The notes beneath the pieces are model-generated. The model was not told the DNA's origin and ran no database searches. It worked only from the letters and a program-made list of their open reading frames with translations. A stretch of DNA of 13,460 bases. Source: Oscillospiraceae bacterium (lineage in GTDB: Bacteria; Bacillota; Clostridia; Oscillospirales; Oscillospiraceae). The translations under genes and the position numbers were made by a program. This document shows, one piece after another, positions 9,101-13,460 of this stretch. Each line of letters opens with the position of its first letter. Position 1 is the first letter of the stretch. Where the stretch lies: positions 43,106 through 56,565 of the forward strand of contig WRMX01000002.1 in assembly GCA_009776905.1 (NCBI GenBank), written 5' to 3'.

Positions 9101-10193
9101 CCTTTGTAACAATCAACTCGTATGGTCTTCTGGCGTTCTCGAAGGTGACTTTCGCGTGCCCATCTTCGGTGATTGTGATGCTGGCGACAGAGCCAAGACC
9201 GCCTGGTTTAATTGTGGTAACATAAGCCTCGTATGTAGTCTCAATAATCTCATACTCACCTGCGGGAAGATTACAAAGCGTGGCGGTTATGCCATTTTTG
9301 AGCCAGAAGAAGCCATCCTCAGATGATTCTGCGCTTATTTTAGTGTCGTCGCCTATGCCGCCGCCGTTGTATACGACTTCTTCTTCACCAGTTTCAGTGA
9401 ATTTTCGGAATATGATATTATCGCGCGTGATGGGGACGGGGGTGCTAATCTTGTTCGGAGAAGGTTCACTATCATATGTTATTTCAACGAGCTGAAACAC
9501 GAATGGCACGGCTTCCTCATATATTTGCGTTATCGTCATCGTGTTTTGGTTGTGGAAATAGATGTAGATAAAAGTACCGTAATCATCAAGCGATTTCGGT
9601 TTTTTGTTTATATCAAGCGATGAAATTGTAGCTGTTTTCCCATTATTGCTATGAGATAGCGGACCGCCACCTTGATGGGGGTGTTTTCCGCCAGGCCAAG
9701 GCTCATCAAATGCCACAGCACCCCAGTTGCCGCTGATCGTGCTGTTTTCAGCACCGACAGTGATGACAAGGTAATCATTGCCATCGTCGCCTTTGACAAT
9801 ACGAGCATTCGCGGTGCCGACTTTGGTGAAGCTGGCGCCTTGCACGATGTCATAGTCGATGCCATATGGCGCGGCGATCAGCTCGGCGAGGTTTTGCTTG
9901 ACATACGTGAAGTGGCCTGTGGAGACATAGTAATCGCCTACAGCGGCGCCTTCGTCTGGGCCGGGGCCTGGGTTTCTGTTCCCCATCGTCGTGCTGGAGC
10001 CGGCGCTGACGTCTGTAGTCGTCCTGATGTTATCGAGCTGCTTGCCGTCCGCGCCAAGCTCGGTTTTCGTGACGCTGACGGAGCCATCGGCTGCGAGAGC
10101 CGCGCCGGCGATGCCGGCAAGCAGGGCCATCGTCATCAATATGGCCAGAAGCCGAGACAGCCCGCTGCGTTTCTTTCTGTTGCGTTTGTTCAT
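6141..10193 (-). CDS. Large cell-surface protein with isopeptide-linkage (Spy0128/FctA-like) repeats and LPXTG-like anchor
   Basis: A 1350-residue secreted protein, probably an adhesin or fibril component attached to peptidoglycan. In order: signal peptide (basic RNRKKR, hydrophobic core, cleavage after ALA at 34); a region of unknown fold (35-225); two CnaB/DUF5979-like domains (about 228-357 and 357-483); four Spy0128/FctA-like pilin isopeptide domains (487-615, 620-740, 747-880, 886-1002); a DUF11-like domain (1008-1166); an Asp/Glu/Gly linker (1177-1229); and the module PLGAWYWDDDAG...WIFDEYPP leading to LPSTDG (1310-1315), a hydrophobic helix and a basic tail. The candidate Lys/Glu/Asn isopeptide residues of the four repeats are K494/E555/N613, K628/E687/N738, K753/E814/N877 and K895/E950/N1000. 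The ATG at 10193 has AGAGGAGG at 10204-10211. A terminator-like hairpin follows. No sortase gene is in the window. Domain architecture is firm; ligand and role are unknown. Confidence 0.93.
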   Translation of the reverse strand: MNKRNRKKRSGLSRLLAILMTMALLAGIAGAALAADGSVSVTKTELGADGKQLDNIRTTTDVSAGSSTTMGNRNPGPGPDEGAAVGDYYVSTGHFTYVKQNLAELIAAPYGIDYDIVQGASFTKVGTANARIVKGDDGNDYLVITVGAENSTISGNWGAVAFDEPWPGGKHPHQGGGPLSHSNNGKTATISSLDINKKPKSLDDYGTFIYIYFHNQNTMTITQIYEEAVPFVFQLVEITYDSEPSPNKISTPVPITRDNIIFRKFTETGEEEVVYNGGGIGDDTKISAESSEDGFFWLKNGITATLCNLPAGEYEIIETTYEAYVTTIKPGGLGSVASITITEDGHAKVTFENARRPYELIVTKEINGTPLIPRAFDIRITFEGQGLSGIAGPDGSNGFSTSGDKLIWTGQITAGEDVIFSNLLPGMKYKVEEFNLPAGYELSTTSSGLEGKIEPGEGNDSYYSDPEKADSEVFFAKLVNDYSPVAELDLSARKTVSAGSPSTWSFNFEVYASDASGTQGAKQGATKTATNASPIVNFDTIGIKETGTYYYLIKEATVNGNGWTVDTKQYLVKVDVDSNLDITQKQYVTRTNSSATFGTAWTTYTDTSITFNNTYNVNEATLSLSGQKTTTAGAPNDTFVFNITNVTDPNPSNHTIIGTATRAGSGQINFSQLRFPTTGTYILEITEAEPAPGWASNTQKYTIYVRVTDNGRGQLSATAYTNAALTTTLTNSYIKFDNSFIADPTEMDFVVTKTITGDTYSSSWSFDFGLYESNSSGSQGKLLKTTSATDVDPVTSFDSVEFDSAGTYYFLIKETSANTSTWKVDPTIYHLRVTVSVINRSLSVSKIEFRQGRGSSFGSWNNTSSNPYLDSTITFNNEYTAPVPGSVSLTLSGTKTVSFGAPSEEFGFAISINTLGGEVEATATINGAGEFTFSPLSFIATGTYTFVVSESIWGPNWTPKTVAKTIYIEVTSTGGNLSAAAYSDSECLIPLTAEDLTFDNEYTMKVGYFDLALSKNISKIVSGTTVYDPPFGSLPTVKRGDKVTYTITITNEGYLDGYCEEIVDRIPAGLEFDPADNTDFDWRYDEATRCAYTNDLNAILLKPGDSKTVDITLTVSQTAAPGARLRNIAEINWHSDENHHFIDDEDSTPGNNVSSEDDEDNADVRVEGGDYTPPKTETEDEEEDEDEDDEEEEEVVEEEKGGGDEGGGDNGGGDRNDENDEEDDGGDDGGQPTIRTNPVIQDDGEETWVAGGTDINLPPVPTARGNTLTKSDDGDIWFEFDGDVPLGAWYWDDDAGMWIFDEYPPLADALPSTDGAIQISGLLLLGTLLLALGVSLKRKYAYKPKHLKRE
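6174..6266 (-). other. C-terminal sorting signal with LPSTDG in place of LPXTG
   Basis: Encodes residues 1310-1340 of the surface protein. LPSTDG is followed by a hydrophobic run (ISGLLLLGTLLLALGVSL) and a positive tail (KRKY), the layout of a sortase substrate. The position after Thr is Asp, with Gly one residue later, unlike canonical LPXTG. Confidence 0.7.
6507..6665 (-). other. Acidic Asp/Glu/Gly low-complexity linker
   Basis: Encodes residues 1177-1229 of the surface protein, almost entirely Asp, Glu and Gly with GGGD-type steps. It lies between the last folded domain and the anchor, where Gram-positive surface proteins usually have a wall-spanning spacer. The codon composition keeps the opposite strand free of stops, which creates a spurious long reading frame there. 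Confidence 0.8.
7188..8735 (-). repeat. Four tandem Spy0128/FctA-like isopeptide domains
   Basis: Encodes residues 487-1002 of the surface protein as four copies of 115-135 residues. Each starts with a K-T strand (ARKTVSAG, GQKTTTAG, TKTITGD, GTKTVSFG), has a GTY-plus-acidic segment (LIKEA, EITEA, LIKET, VVSES), and ends in F(N/D)N. In streptococcal pilin Spy0128 the equivalent Lys and Asn form an intramolecular isopeptide bond assisted by Glu. DNA identity between copies is low, so they are old duplications or recruited separately. Confidence 0.85.
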
Positions 10194-10254
10194 AAATGAA
10201 AAGCCTCCTCTAATGTTTAGTGTGTCTTCGATGACTCAAAAGCTTTGCAACGCC

Positions 10255-10340
10255 TGTCATTCTGGGCGAAGCGAAGAATCTTTACCTCCGCTGTTTCGTA
10301 AGTGTTCAGACAAGATCCTTCGCTATCGCTCAGGATGACA
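10255..10340. repeat. MITE/REP-like element with imperfect terminal inverted repeats
   Basis: The left end (10255-10281) starts TGTCATTCTGGGCGAAGCGA and the right end (10313-10340) finishes CGCTCAGGATGACA. The right end reverse-complemented matches the left with a few substitutions and one extra base over about 27 bp. About 31 bp lie between the arms. The TGTCATTCTGAGCGAAGCGAAG-type sequence is, from general knowledge, a widespread intergenic repeat in many bacterial genomes. There is no coding capacity inside. Confidence 0.7.
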
Positions 10341-10456
10341 ACGGGAGTTTTCGAGGACACTCGTTTATGCAGCATCCCATACAATGTCACCGAGTTAAGG
10401 ATTCACATGCAAAAGCGTTTACAAATCGCCATTATCGGAATGCATTGAAGGAATGT

Positions 10457-10480
10457 GGGCGATTGATAATCGCCCCTACA
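10457..10480. repeat. Dispersed hairpin repeat, copy 3
   Basis: Arm GGGCGATT, loop GAT, arm AATCGCCC, then CTACA. The stem is a perfect 8 bp. Same unit and same orientation as 2727-2747 and 2757-2779, about 7.7 kb away. Confidence 0.75.
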
Positions 10481-10515
10481 TAGGGTAGACGATATATCTC
10501 CTTGGCCTATTGATA

Positions 10516-10556
10516 TTGGTATACTATTGTATGTGTAATGTATACAGCAATACCAA
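10516..10556. promoter_or_regulatory. Imperfect dyad in AT-rich intergenic block
   Basis: TTGGTAT at 10516-10522 and ATACCAA at 10550-10556 are perfect inverted arms 27 nt apart, with a weaker inner symmetry (TGTAT and ATACA). It could be an operator for the surface-protein gene about 320 bp downstream on the minus strand. No regulator can be assigned. Confidence 0.35.
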
Positions 10557-10581
10557 CATAAAGTAACATATTAGTTAAAAA

Positions 10582-10598
10582 ATTACAATGCTTGTAAT
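10582..10598. repeat. Short perfect inverted repeat
   Basis: ATTACAA, three bases TGC, then TTGTAAT. A perfect 7-bp dyad beside the larger hairpin at 10614-10655. A possible protein-binding site; function unknown. Confidence 0.4.
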
Positions 10599-10613
10599 GA
10601 TAATGTAACAGAA

Positions 10614-10655
10614 AATGTCACAATTCCGTGATGTGAAATACGGAGCTGTGACATT
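10614..10655 (-). terminator. Two-part hairpin, possible terminator of the left ATPase gene
   Basis: Outer arms AATGTCACA (10614-10622) and TGTGACATT (10647-10655) pair perfectly over 9 bp. After a 2-nt internal loop, inner arms TCCGT (10625-10629) and ACGGA (10640-10644) pair over 5 bp around a 10-nt loop. On the minus strand the stem runs into TTTTCTGTT, compatible with intrinsic termination about 150 nt after the ATPase stop at 10805. The distance and the long loop leave room for a repeat element or operator instead. Confidence 0.45.
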
Positions 10656-10804
10656 ATTATTGGCGAAATCGGCGGGAATTGCCTTTCTGATACGCAGCAA
10701 TCAGAAGAACTCCTGAAAGAATCATGTGAACGCATTATATTCCAACCCGATTGATTTGGTACAGTTCATGAGGCCTCTCAAGCTACCGGCGGATCGCAGG
10801 CTTG

Positions 10805-12076
10805 TCATGGCTTCAAGCAATCTATCGGTATCACGTGTATCGCATCGTCTCGAGTATATAGCGCGCCTCCGCCTGTGATGACAGCCATGAAGGAGGGGGG
10901 CTTGGCGCCTTTGCCAACAAGCTTCGATTGAAGGTGCTTCAAAGCAGCGGCACCCTCATCAACGCGGTGGTGCCCAAGTTTAATTTCAATAGCGGCCCAT
11001 TTTGTACCCATCTCGATTATCGCATCGACTTCAAGACCGTTAAAATCATGGTAATGGCTGAGCTTGGCGCCATCTATATCTGCATATATCAGCAGGTCCC
11101 GCATACACAGGTTTTCAAAAACGTAACCCAAGGTTCGAGGATCCCTCGCAAGCTCGTTGCCCTTTGCTTTTAGCGCGCTGACCGCAATTGAAGGGTCTGC
11201 AAGCATTCTTTTGGGAGCTTTGCGAAGGCGCTCTTTGTCCCGAAGCTCGGGAAACCACTGCGGTATCTCTTCAACTACATATAATCGCGAAAGTGCGCTT
11301 ATGTAATCTGCGACGGTTTGCCTGGTGACATCGCCAAATCGTGACTGCACATCGGCGGTGATCGTGCTGAGCTTTGCGGCGGTCATGTTTGTCCGAGCAA
11401 TGGACGCCAGCAGATGCAGCACCAGTTCGGGATTACGTTTCCTGTTGTCTGCGACCGAAATGTCGGTTGCGGCAAGCGCAGCCAGATACTGATCCGGCAG
11501 GATTCTTGCGTCGCTACGCGGGGAGTCCAAGTTTCCCGGCCATCCTCCGCGCATTGAAAGGTCAATAAGCTTTTCCTGCGTCAGGCCTGAAATATTTGGA
11601 GAAATCCCGCCGGTTTCAAATAGTTCCGATAGGCTGACCACACCGGTAGAATCGCCGCTTTCATACAAGGACATCGTCCGCATTCTCATTTTGGCGATTC
11701 GGCCCGCACCGCTGTGAGAATAGCTGTTTTCCTTAGGCGTCACGGAGCCGGTCAGTAAAAACAGGCCCTTTTGCTTTGTCCTGTCGGAGGCGTATCGAAC
11801 CGCGTCCCAGATTGCCGGCACCTCCTGCCATTCGTCAATCACGAGAGGCGGTTCCCCGACGAGAATCGCGGCCGGGTTTAAGCGGGCGGCTTCGCGGTTT
11901 GCGTAGCTGTTTTCAGGATCGAGCATGTATACGACGGATTTTGCGTGGTTCAAGGCTGTCCATGTCTTCCCGCACCACTTCGGGCCTTCAATTGAGAGCG
12001 CTCCGAATAGGCCAAGGTATTTTTTGATTTTTCCGTCCACAAGCCTGGGCTTGTATCCTTGTTCTGTGAGGGTCAT
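10805..12076 (-). CDS. AAA_14/DUF4143-type ATPase with C-terminal nuclease-like domain
   Basis: A 423-residue soluble P-loop ATPase of the large AAA_14-DUF4143 group, whose biological role is poorly known. Walker A is GPKWCGKT (31-38), Walker B LVIDEWQ (D81, E82), a sensor-like LLTGS lies at 107-111, and GAGR has an Arg at 126 resembling an arginine finger. The middle (about 170-300) is helical with a winged-helix feel (SRFGDVTRQTVADYISAL). The C-terminus has a PD-(D/E)XK-like core: E321 in FENL, D351 in GLEVDAII, and E364-x-K366 in AIEIKLG, all present. The ATG at 12076 is supported by GGAG at 12083-12086, 6 nt upstream. Its likely promoter is at 12252-12280, giving a leader of about 170 nt that contains three 23-bp repeats. 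It is divergent from the second ATPase, which belongs to a different subgroup (only motif-level similarity). Confidence 0.9.
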   Translation of the reverse strand: MTLTEQGYKPRLVDGKIKKYLGLFGALSIEGPKWCGKTWTALNHAKSVVYMLDPENSYANREAARLNPAAILVGEPPLVIDEWQEVPAIWDAVRYASDRTKQKGLFLLTGSVTPKENSYSHSGAGRIAKMRMRTMSLYESGDSTGVVSLSELFETGGISPNISGLTQEKLIDLSMRGGWPGNLDSPRSDARILPDQYLAALAATDISVADNRKRNPELVLHLLASIARTNMTAAKLSTITADVQSRFGDVTRQTVADYISALSRLYVVEEIPQWFPELRDKERLRKAPKRMLADPSIAVSALKAKGNELARDPRTLGYVFENLCMRDLLIYADIDGAKLSHYHDFNGLEVDAIIEMGTKWAAIEIKLGHHRVDEGAAALKHLQSKLVGKGAKPPSFMAVITGGGALYTRDDAIHVIPIDCLKP

Positions 12077-12180
12077 TTTGCGCTCCGTTCTTCTGTTTTC
12101 ATGCTGCGCTTATGCAGGCGTTTGGCCGTGTTGTAAGTTGCGGCTTGTCAAAAGGCCGTAATTGCACATAACAAAAATAG

Positions 12181-12249
12181 CGATATTGAGTTAACCAAAT
12201 TCGAGAAAATCATTTAACCGTATTCCGAAAATTCATTTAACCGTTTTCG
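12181..12249 (-). repeat. Tandem 23-bp array 1 (TTAACC core, three units) in the leader of the left ATPase
   Basis: TTAACC occurs at 12191-12196, 12214-12219 and 12237-12242, exactly 23 bp apart. Units 2 and 3 also share the flanks GAAAAT(T)CAT before and GT.TTC after. Unit 1 is more diverged. The array lies just downstream of the minus-strand promoter at 12252-12280, covering roughly the first 65 nt of the predicted transcript. A DNA-binding repressor or an RNA-level control are both possible. Confidence 0.8.
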
Positions 12250-12251
12250 CT

Positions 12252-12280
12252 ATTATAGTATGGGAACGCGCGCTTGTCAA
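12252..12280 (-). promoter_or_regulatory. Consensus sigma-A promoter of the left ATPase gene
   Basis: On the minus strand a perfect TTGACA (12275-12280) and a perfect TATAAT (12252-12257) are separated by exactly 17 nt. The start of transcription would be near 12245, inside the last unit of array 1. A promoter this strong upstream of a poorly known ATPase suggests that it is normally held down by a repressor. Confidence 0.8.
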
Positions 12281-12281
12281 G

Positions 12282-12373
12282 TTATGCAGATTTGGCATGT
12301 TTAACTTTATGGTTTGGCGCGTTTTTGCTTTATGATTTGGCGTTCTTTTGCTTTATGGTTTGGCATCAAACGT
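12282..12373 (+). repeat. Tandem 23-bp array 2 (TTTGGC core) upstream of the right ATPase
   Basis: CTTTATG(G/A)TTTGGC occurs at 12305-12318, 12328-12341 and 12351-12364, exactly 23 bp apart. The first two units end in a T-rich tail (GTTTTTG, TTCTTTTG). A fourth, weaker unit with TTTGGC at 12291-12296 precedes them at a spacing of 22. The array lies between the left and right promoters. Read on the plus strand, its GGTTTGGC resembles the GGTTAAAT of array 1 read on the minus strand, so each array points towards its own ATPase gene. Confidence 0.8.
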
Positions 12374-12380
12374 GCGCTTG

Positions 12381-12433
12381 TCAAATAGTTATGCAAATCG
12401 AGACTTTAAGTCTTGATTTGCATAACTATTTGA
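12381..12433. repeat. 53-nt near-perfect palindrome
   Basis: Left arm 12381-12406 begins TCAAATAGTTATGCAAATC, and right arm 12408-12433 ends GATTTGCATAACTATTTGA. They pair over 26 positions with one G-T mismatch (12400 with 12414) around a single central base at 12407. It ends a few bases before the -10 box of the right ATPase promoter and includes the -35 box. It is too symmetric to be chance; an operator, cruciform or remnant mobile-element end are the options. Confidence 0.85.
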
Positions 12434-12441
12434 GTTATACT
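12413..12441 (+). promoter_or_regulatory. Probable sigma-A promoter of the right ATPase gene
   Basis: TTGATT (12413-12418) and TATACT (12436-12441) are separated by 17 nt. Transcription would start near 12448, about 45 nt before the ATG at 12493. The -35 box lies in the right arm of the 53-nt palindrome, so a protein bound there would block polymerase. Confidence 0.6.
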
Positions 12442-12492
12442 ACCGGCAAGCCACTTGATGATAGATTCAAAGACAACAGGATGTGAGCGATT

Positions 12493-13460
12493 ATGATATC
12501 CAGGAGTATTATGGGGCTGATTGAGACATACCGTTTGGGCTTCCCGGTGATTGGGCTGATCGGCCCCAGACAATCAGGGAAGACCACGCTGATGAGAAGC
12601 ATGTTCCCCGAGTACAAATACTACAATCTTGAGAGTCCCGACGTACTTGCGTTCATTGAGAGCGACCCGGCCGGATTCATAAGGACGCAGCATAACGTCA
12701 TGATTGACGAAGTGCAGAGGATGCCTGAACTCCTGTCTTACATCCAAGTTGCCGTAGATGAGCGCCAGATGATGGGAGATTTCATCATATCAGGCTCAGA
12801 AAACTTGTTACTGTCAGAGAAAATAGGCCAGTCGCTGGCGGGAAGAGCGGCATATGCGACGCTTCTGCCGCTGACGATCGGCGAGCTGGCGGCGTCAGGC
12901 GAAGATGCTGGGGATTTATACGAGCGAATCCTACATGGGTTCTATCCGGCTCTGTATTCGCGAAATGTCGCTCCATTCACCTATTATGACCAGTATATCG
13001 CCACGTATGTAGAGAGGGACTTGAAGAATATCAGCAATATCAGGAACTTGTCATTGTTTCGTAAATTCCTTGCCTTACTGGCCGGGAGAATTGGGCAAGT
13101 CGTCAATTACCAGTCATTGGCGAATGATGTCGGCGTTTCACCAAGAATAATCGAGAACTGGATATCTGTCCTCGAGGCGTGCTACCTTGTTGTTCGGCTG
13201 CGGCCATACCACAGCAATTTCGGCAAGCGGTATATCAAGTCGCCCAAAATATATTTTACGGATACCGGGCTCGCGTGCTGTTTGCTGGGCATTAGGGACA
13301 CGGAGACATTGTCCAAACACTATTTGATAGGCGGGCTTTTCGAAAACCTGTGCATTATGGAAATTCACAAGATGATATCGAACAGCGGCAGCAACGCATC
13401 GCTCTACTATTTCAGGGACAGCAACCAAAATGAGGTCGACTTGATTATAGACACAGGCGT
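12493..13460 (+). CDS. AAA_14/DUF4143-type ATPase, second copy (3' end outside window)
   Basis: An open frame of 322 codons runs off the window end with no stop. It encodes a P-loop ATPase of the classical AAA_14-DUF4143 type. Walker A is GPRQSGKT (24-31), Walker B VMIDEVQ (D72, E73), ISGSEN lies at 99-104 in the sensor position, and LAGRAAY has R118 as arginine-finger candidate. The family signature YVERDL (172-177) is present, followed by a winged-helix-like stretch (VSPRIIENWISVLEACYLV) and YFTDTGLACCLLGI. The C-terminal nuclease-like core starts with FENL (E284) and NEVDLIID (D316); the expected ExK lies beyond the edge. The ATG at 12493 is preferred because it gives the usual N-terminus (MISRSI...GFPVIGLIGPRQSGKT). 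An ATG at 12511 has a nearer AGGAG (12502-12506) but would remove the first six residues. The protein is distinct from the left ATPase despite the shared fold. Molecular role unknown. Confidence 0.9.
   Translation, partial: MISRSIMGLIETYRLGFPVIGLIGPRQSGKTTLMRSMFPEYKYYNLESPDVLAFIESDPAGFIRTQHNVMIDEVQRMPELLSYIQVAVDERQMMGDFIISGSENLLLSEKIGQSLAGRAAYATLLPLTIGELAASGEDAGDLYERILHGFYPALYSRNVAPFTYYDQYIATYVERDLKNISNIRNLSLFRKFLALLAGRIGQVVNYQSLANDVGVSPRIIENWISVLEACYLVVRLRPYHSNFGKRYIKSPKIYFTDTGLACCLLGIRDTETLSKHYLIGGLFENLCIMEIHKMISNSGSNASLYYFRDSNQNEVDLIIDTG

Larger units (their letters stand above)
10194..10804. other. 611-bp non-coding region between the surface-protein gene and the left ATPase gene
   Basis: No convincing gene was seen. 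It begins (minus-strand view) with the AGAGGAGG ribosome binding site of the surface protein at 10204-10211. It then holds an 86-bp inverted-repeat element (10255-10340), a dispersed hairpin copy (10457-10480), and an AT-rich block (about 10490-10660) with several dyads. A confident promoter for the surface-protein gene could not be picked out. The part from 10660 to 10804 shows nothing recognisable. Confidence 0.8.
12077..12492. other. 416-bp divergent control region between the two ATPase genes
   Basis: Contains, from left to right: the ribosome binding site of the left ATPase (12083-12086), a three-copy 23-bp array, the left promoter, a second 23-bp array, a 53-nt palindrome, the right promoter, and the right ATPase start. 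The word GCTTGTCAA occurs three times (12143-12151, 12272-12280, 12376-12384). The segment GCTTGTCAA(ATA)GTTATGCA is present at 12272-12288 and 12376-12395, and its GTTATGCA part again inverted at 12419-12426. No credible gene lies here. Confidence 0.85.

Noticed and set aside
9672..10199. Plus-strand frame of 175 codons
   Set aside because: Opposite the signal peptide and N-terminal part of the surface protein, with no recognisable domain.
12181..12373. CRISPR array
   Set aside because: The 23-bp units are contiguous with no unique spacers, and the copies are degenerate. No cas genes are present.
12274..12486. Small plus-strand frame of 70 codons before the right ATPase
   Set aside because: Translates the 23-bp array and the palindrome; begins upstream of the predicted promoter and has no ribosome binding site.

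Overview
The window looks like a chromosomal piece of an anaerobic, low-branching Bacillota (Clostridia-type) bacterium. The main reason is that it opens inside polC, the replicative polymerase typical of that phylum. It also carries a YmdB-family phosphodiesterase, strong GGAGG-type ribosome binding sites, and a large Gram-positive surface protein built from isopeptide-pilin domains. Base composition is moderately GC-rich and uneven. No rRNA, tRNA, CRISPR array or complete transposon was seen.

Layout. (1) 1-3559, plus strand: the C-terminal part of PolC (5' end outside the window), then a short intergenic gap holding two copies of a dispersed hairpin repeat, then a ymdB-like gene. (2) 3604-5997, minus strand: a ten-helix membrane acyltransferase with a good sigma-A promoter, followed downstream by a membrane-anchored zinc-ribbon protein with eight TPR-like repeats. 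These two may be one transcript. (3) 6141-10193, minus strand: a 1350-residue secreted surface protein with a signal peptide, CnaB-like domains, four Spy0128/FctA-like isopeptide domains, a DUF11-like domain, an acidic linker and an LPXTG-like anchor of unusual sequence. (4) 10194-10804: a 611-bp non-coding stretch with a REP/MITE-like inverted repeat, a third copy of the dispersed hairpin, and several AT-rich dyads. (5) 10805 to the end: two divergent ATPases of the AAA_14/DUF4143 type, the right-hand one cut by the window edge.

The most interesting part is the 416-bp space between the two ATPases. It contains a consensus minus-strand promoter, a convincing plus-strand promoter, two tandem arrays that share a 23-bp period but differ in core sequence (TTAACC and TTTGGC), and a 53-nt near-perfect palindrome covering the plus-strand -35 box. 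This looks like a dedicated, probably autoregulatory, control region for the ATPase pair. That reading is inference. The repeats, the palindrome and the promoters are visible directly.

How the parts may work together: PolC and YmdB are housekeeping functions. The acyltransferase, zinc-ribbon/TPR protein and surface protein all concern the cell envelope, but only adjacency links them. The ATPase pair looks like accessory DNA.
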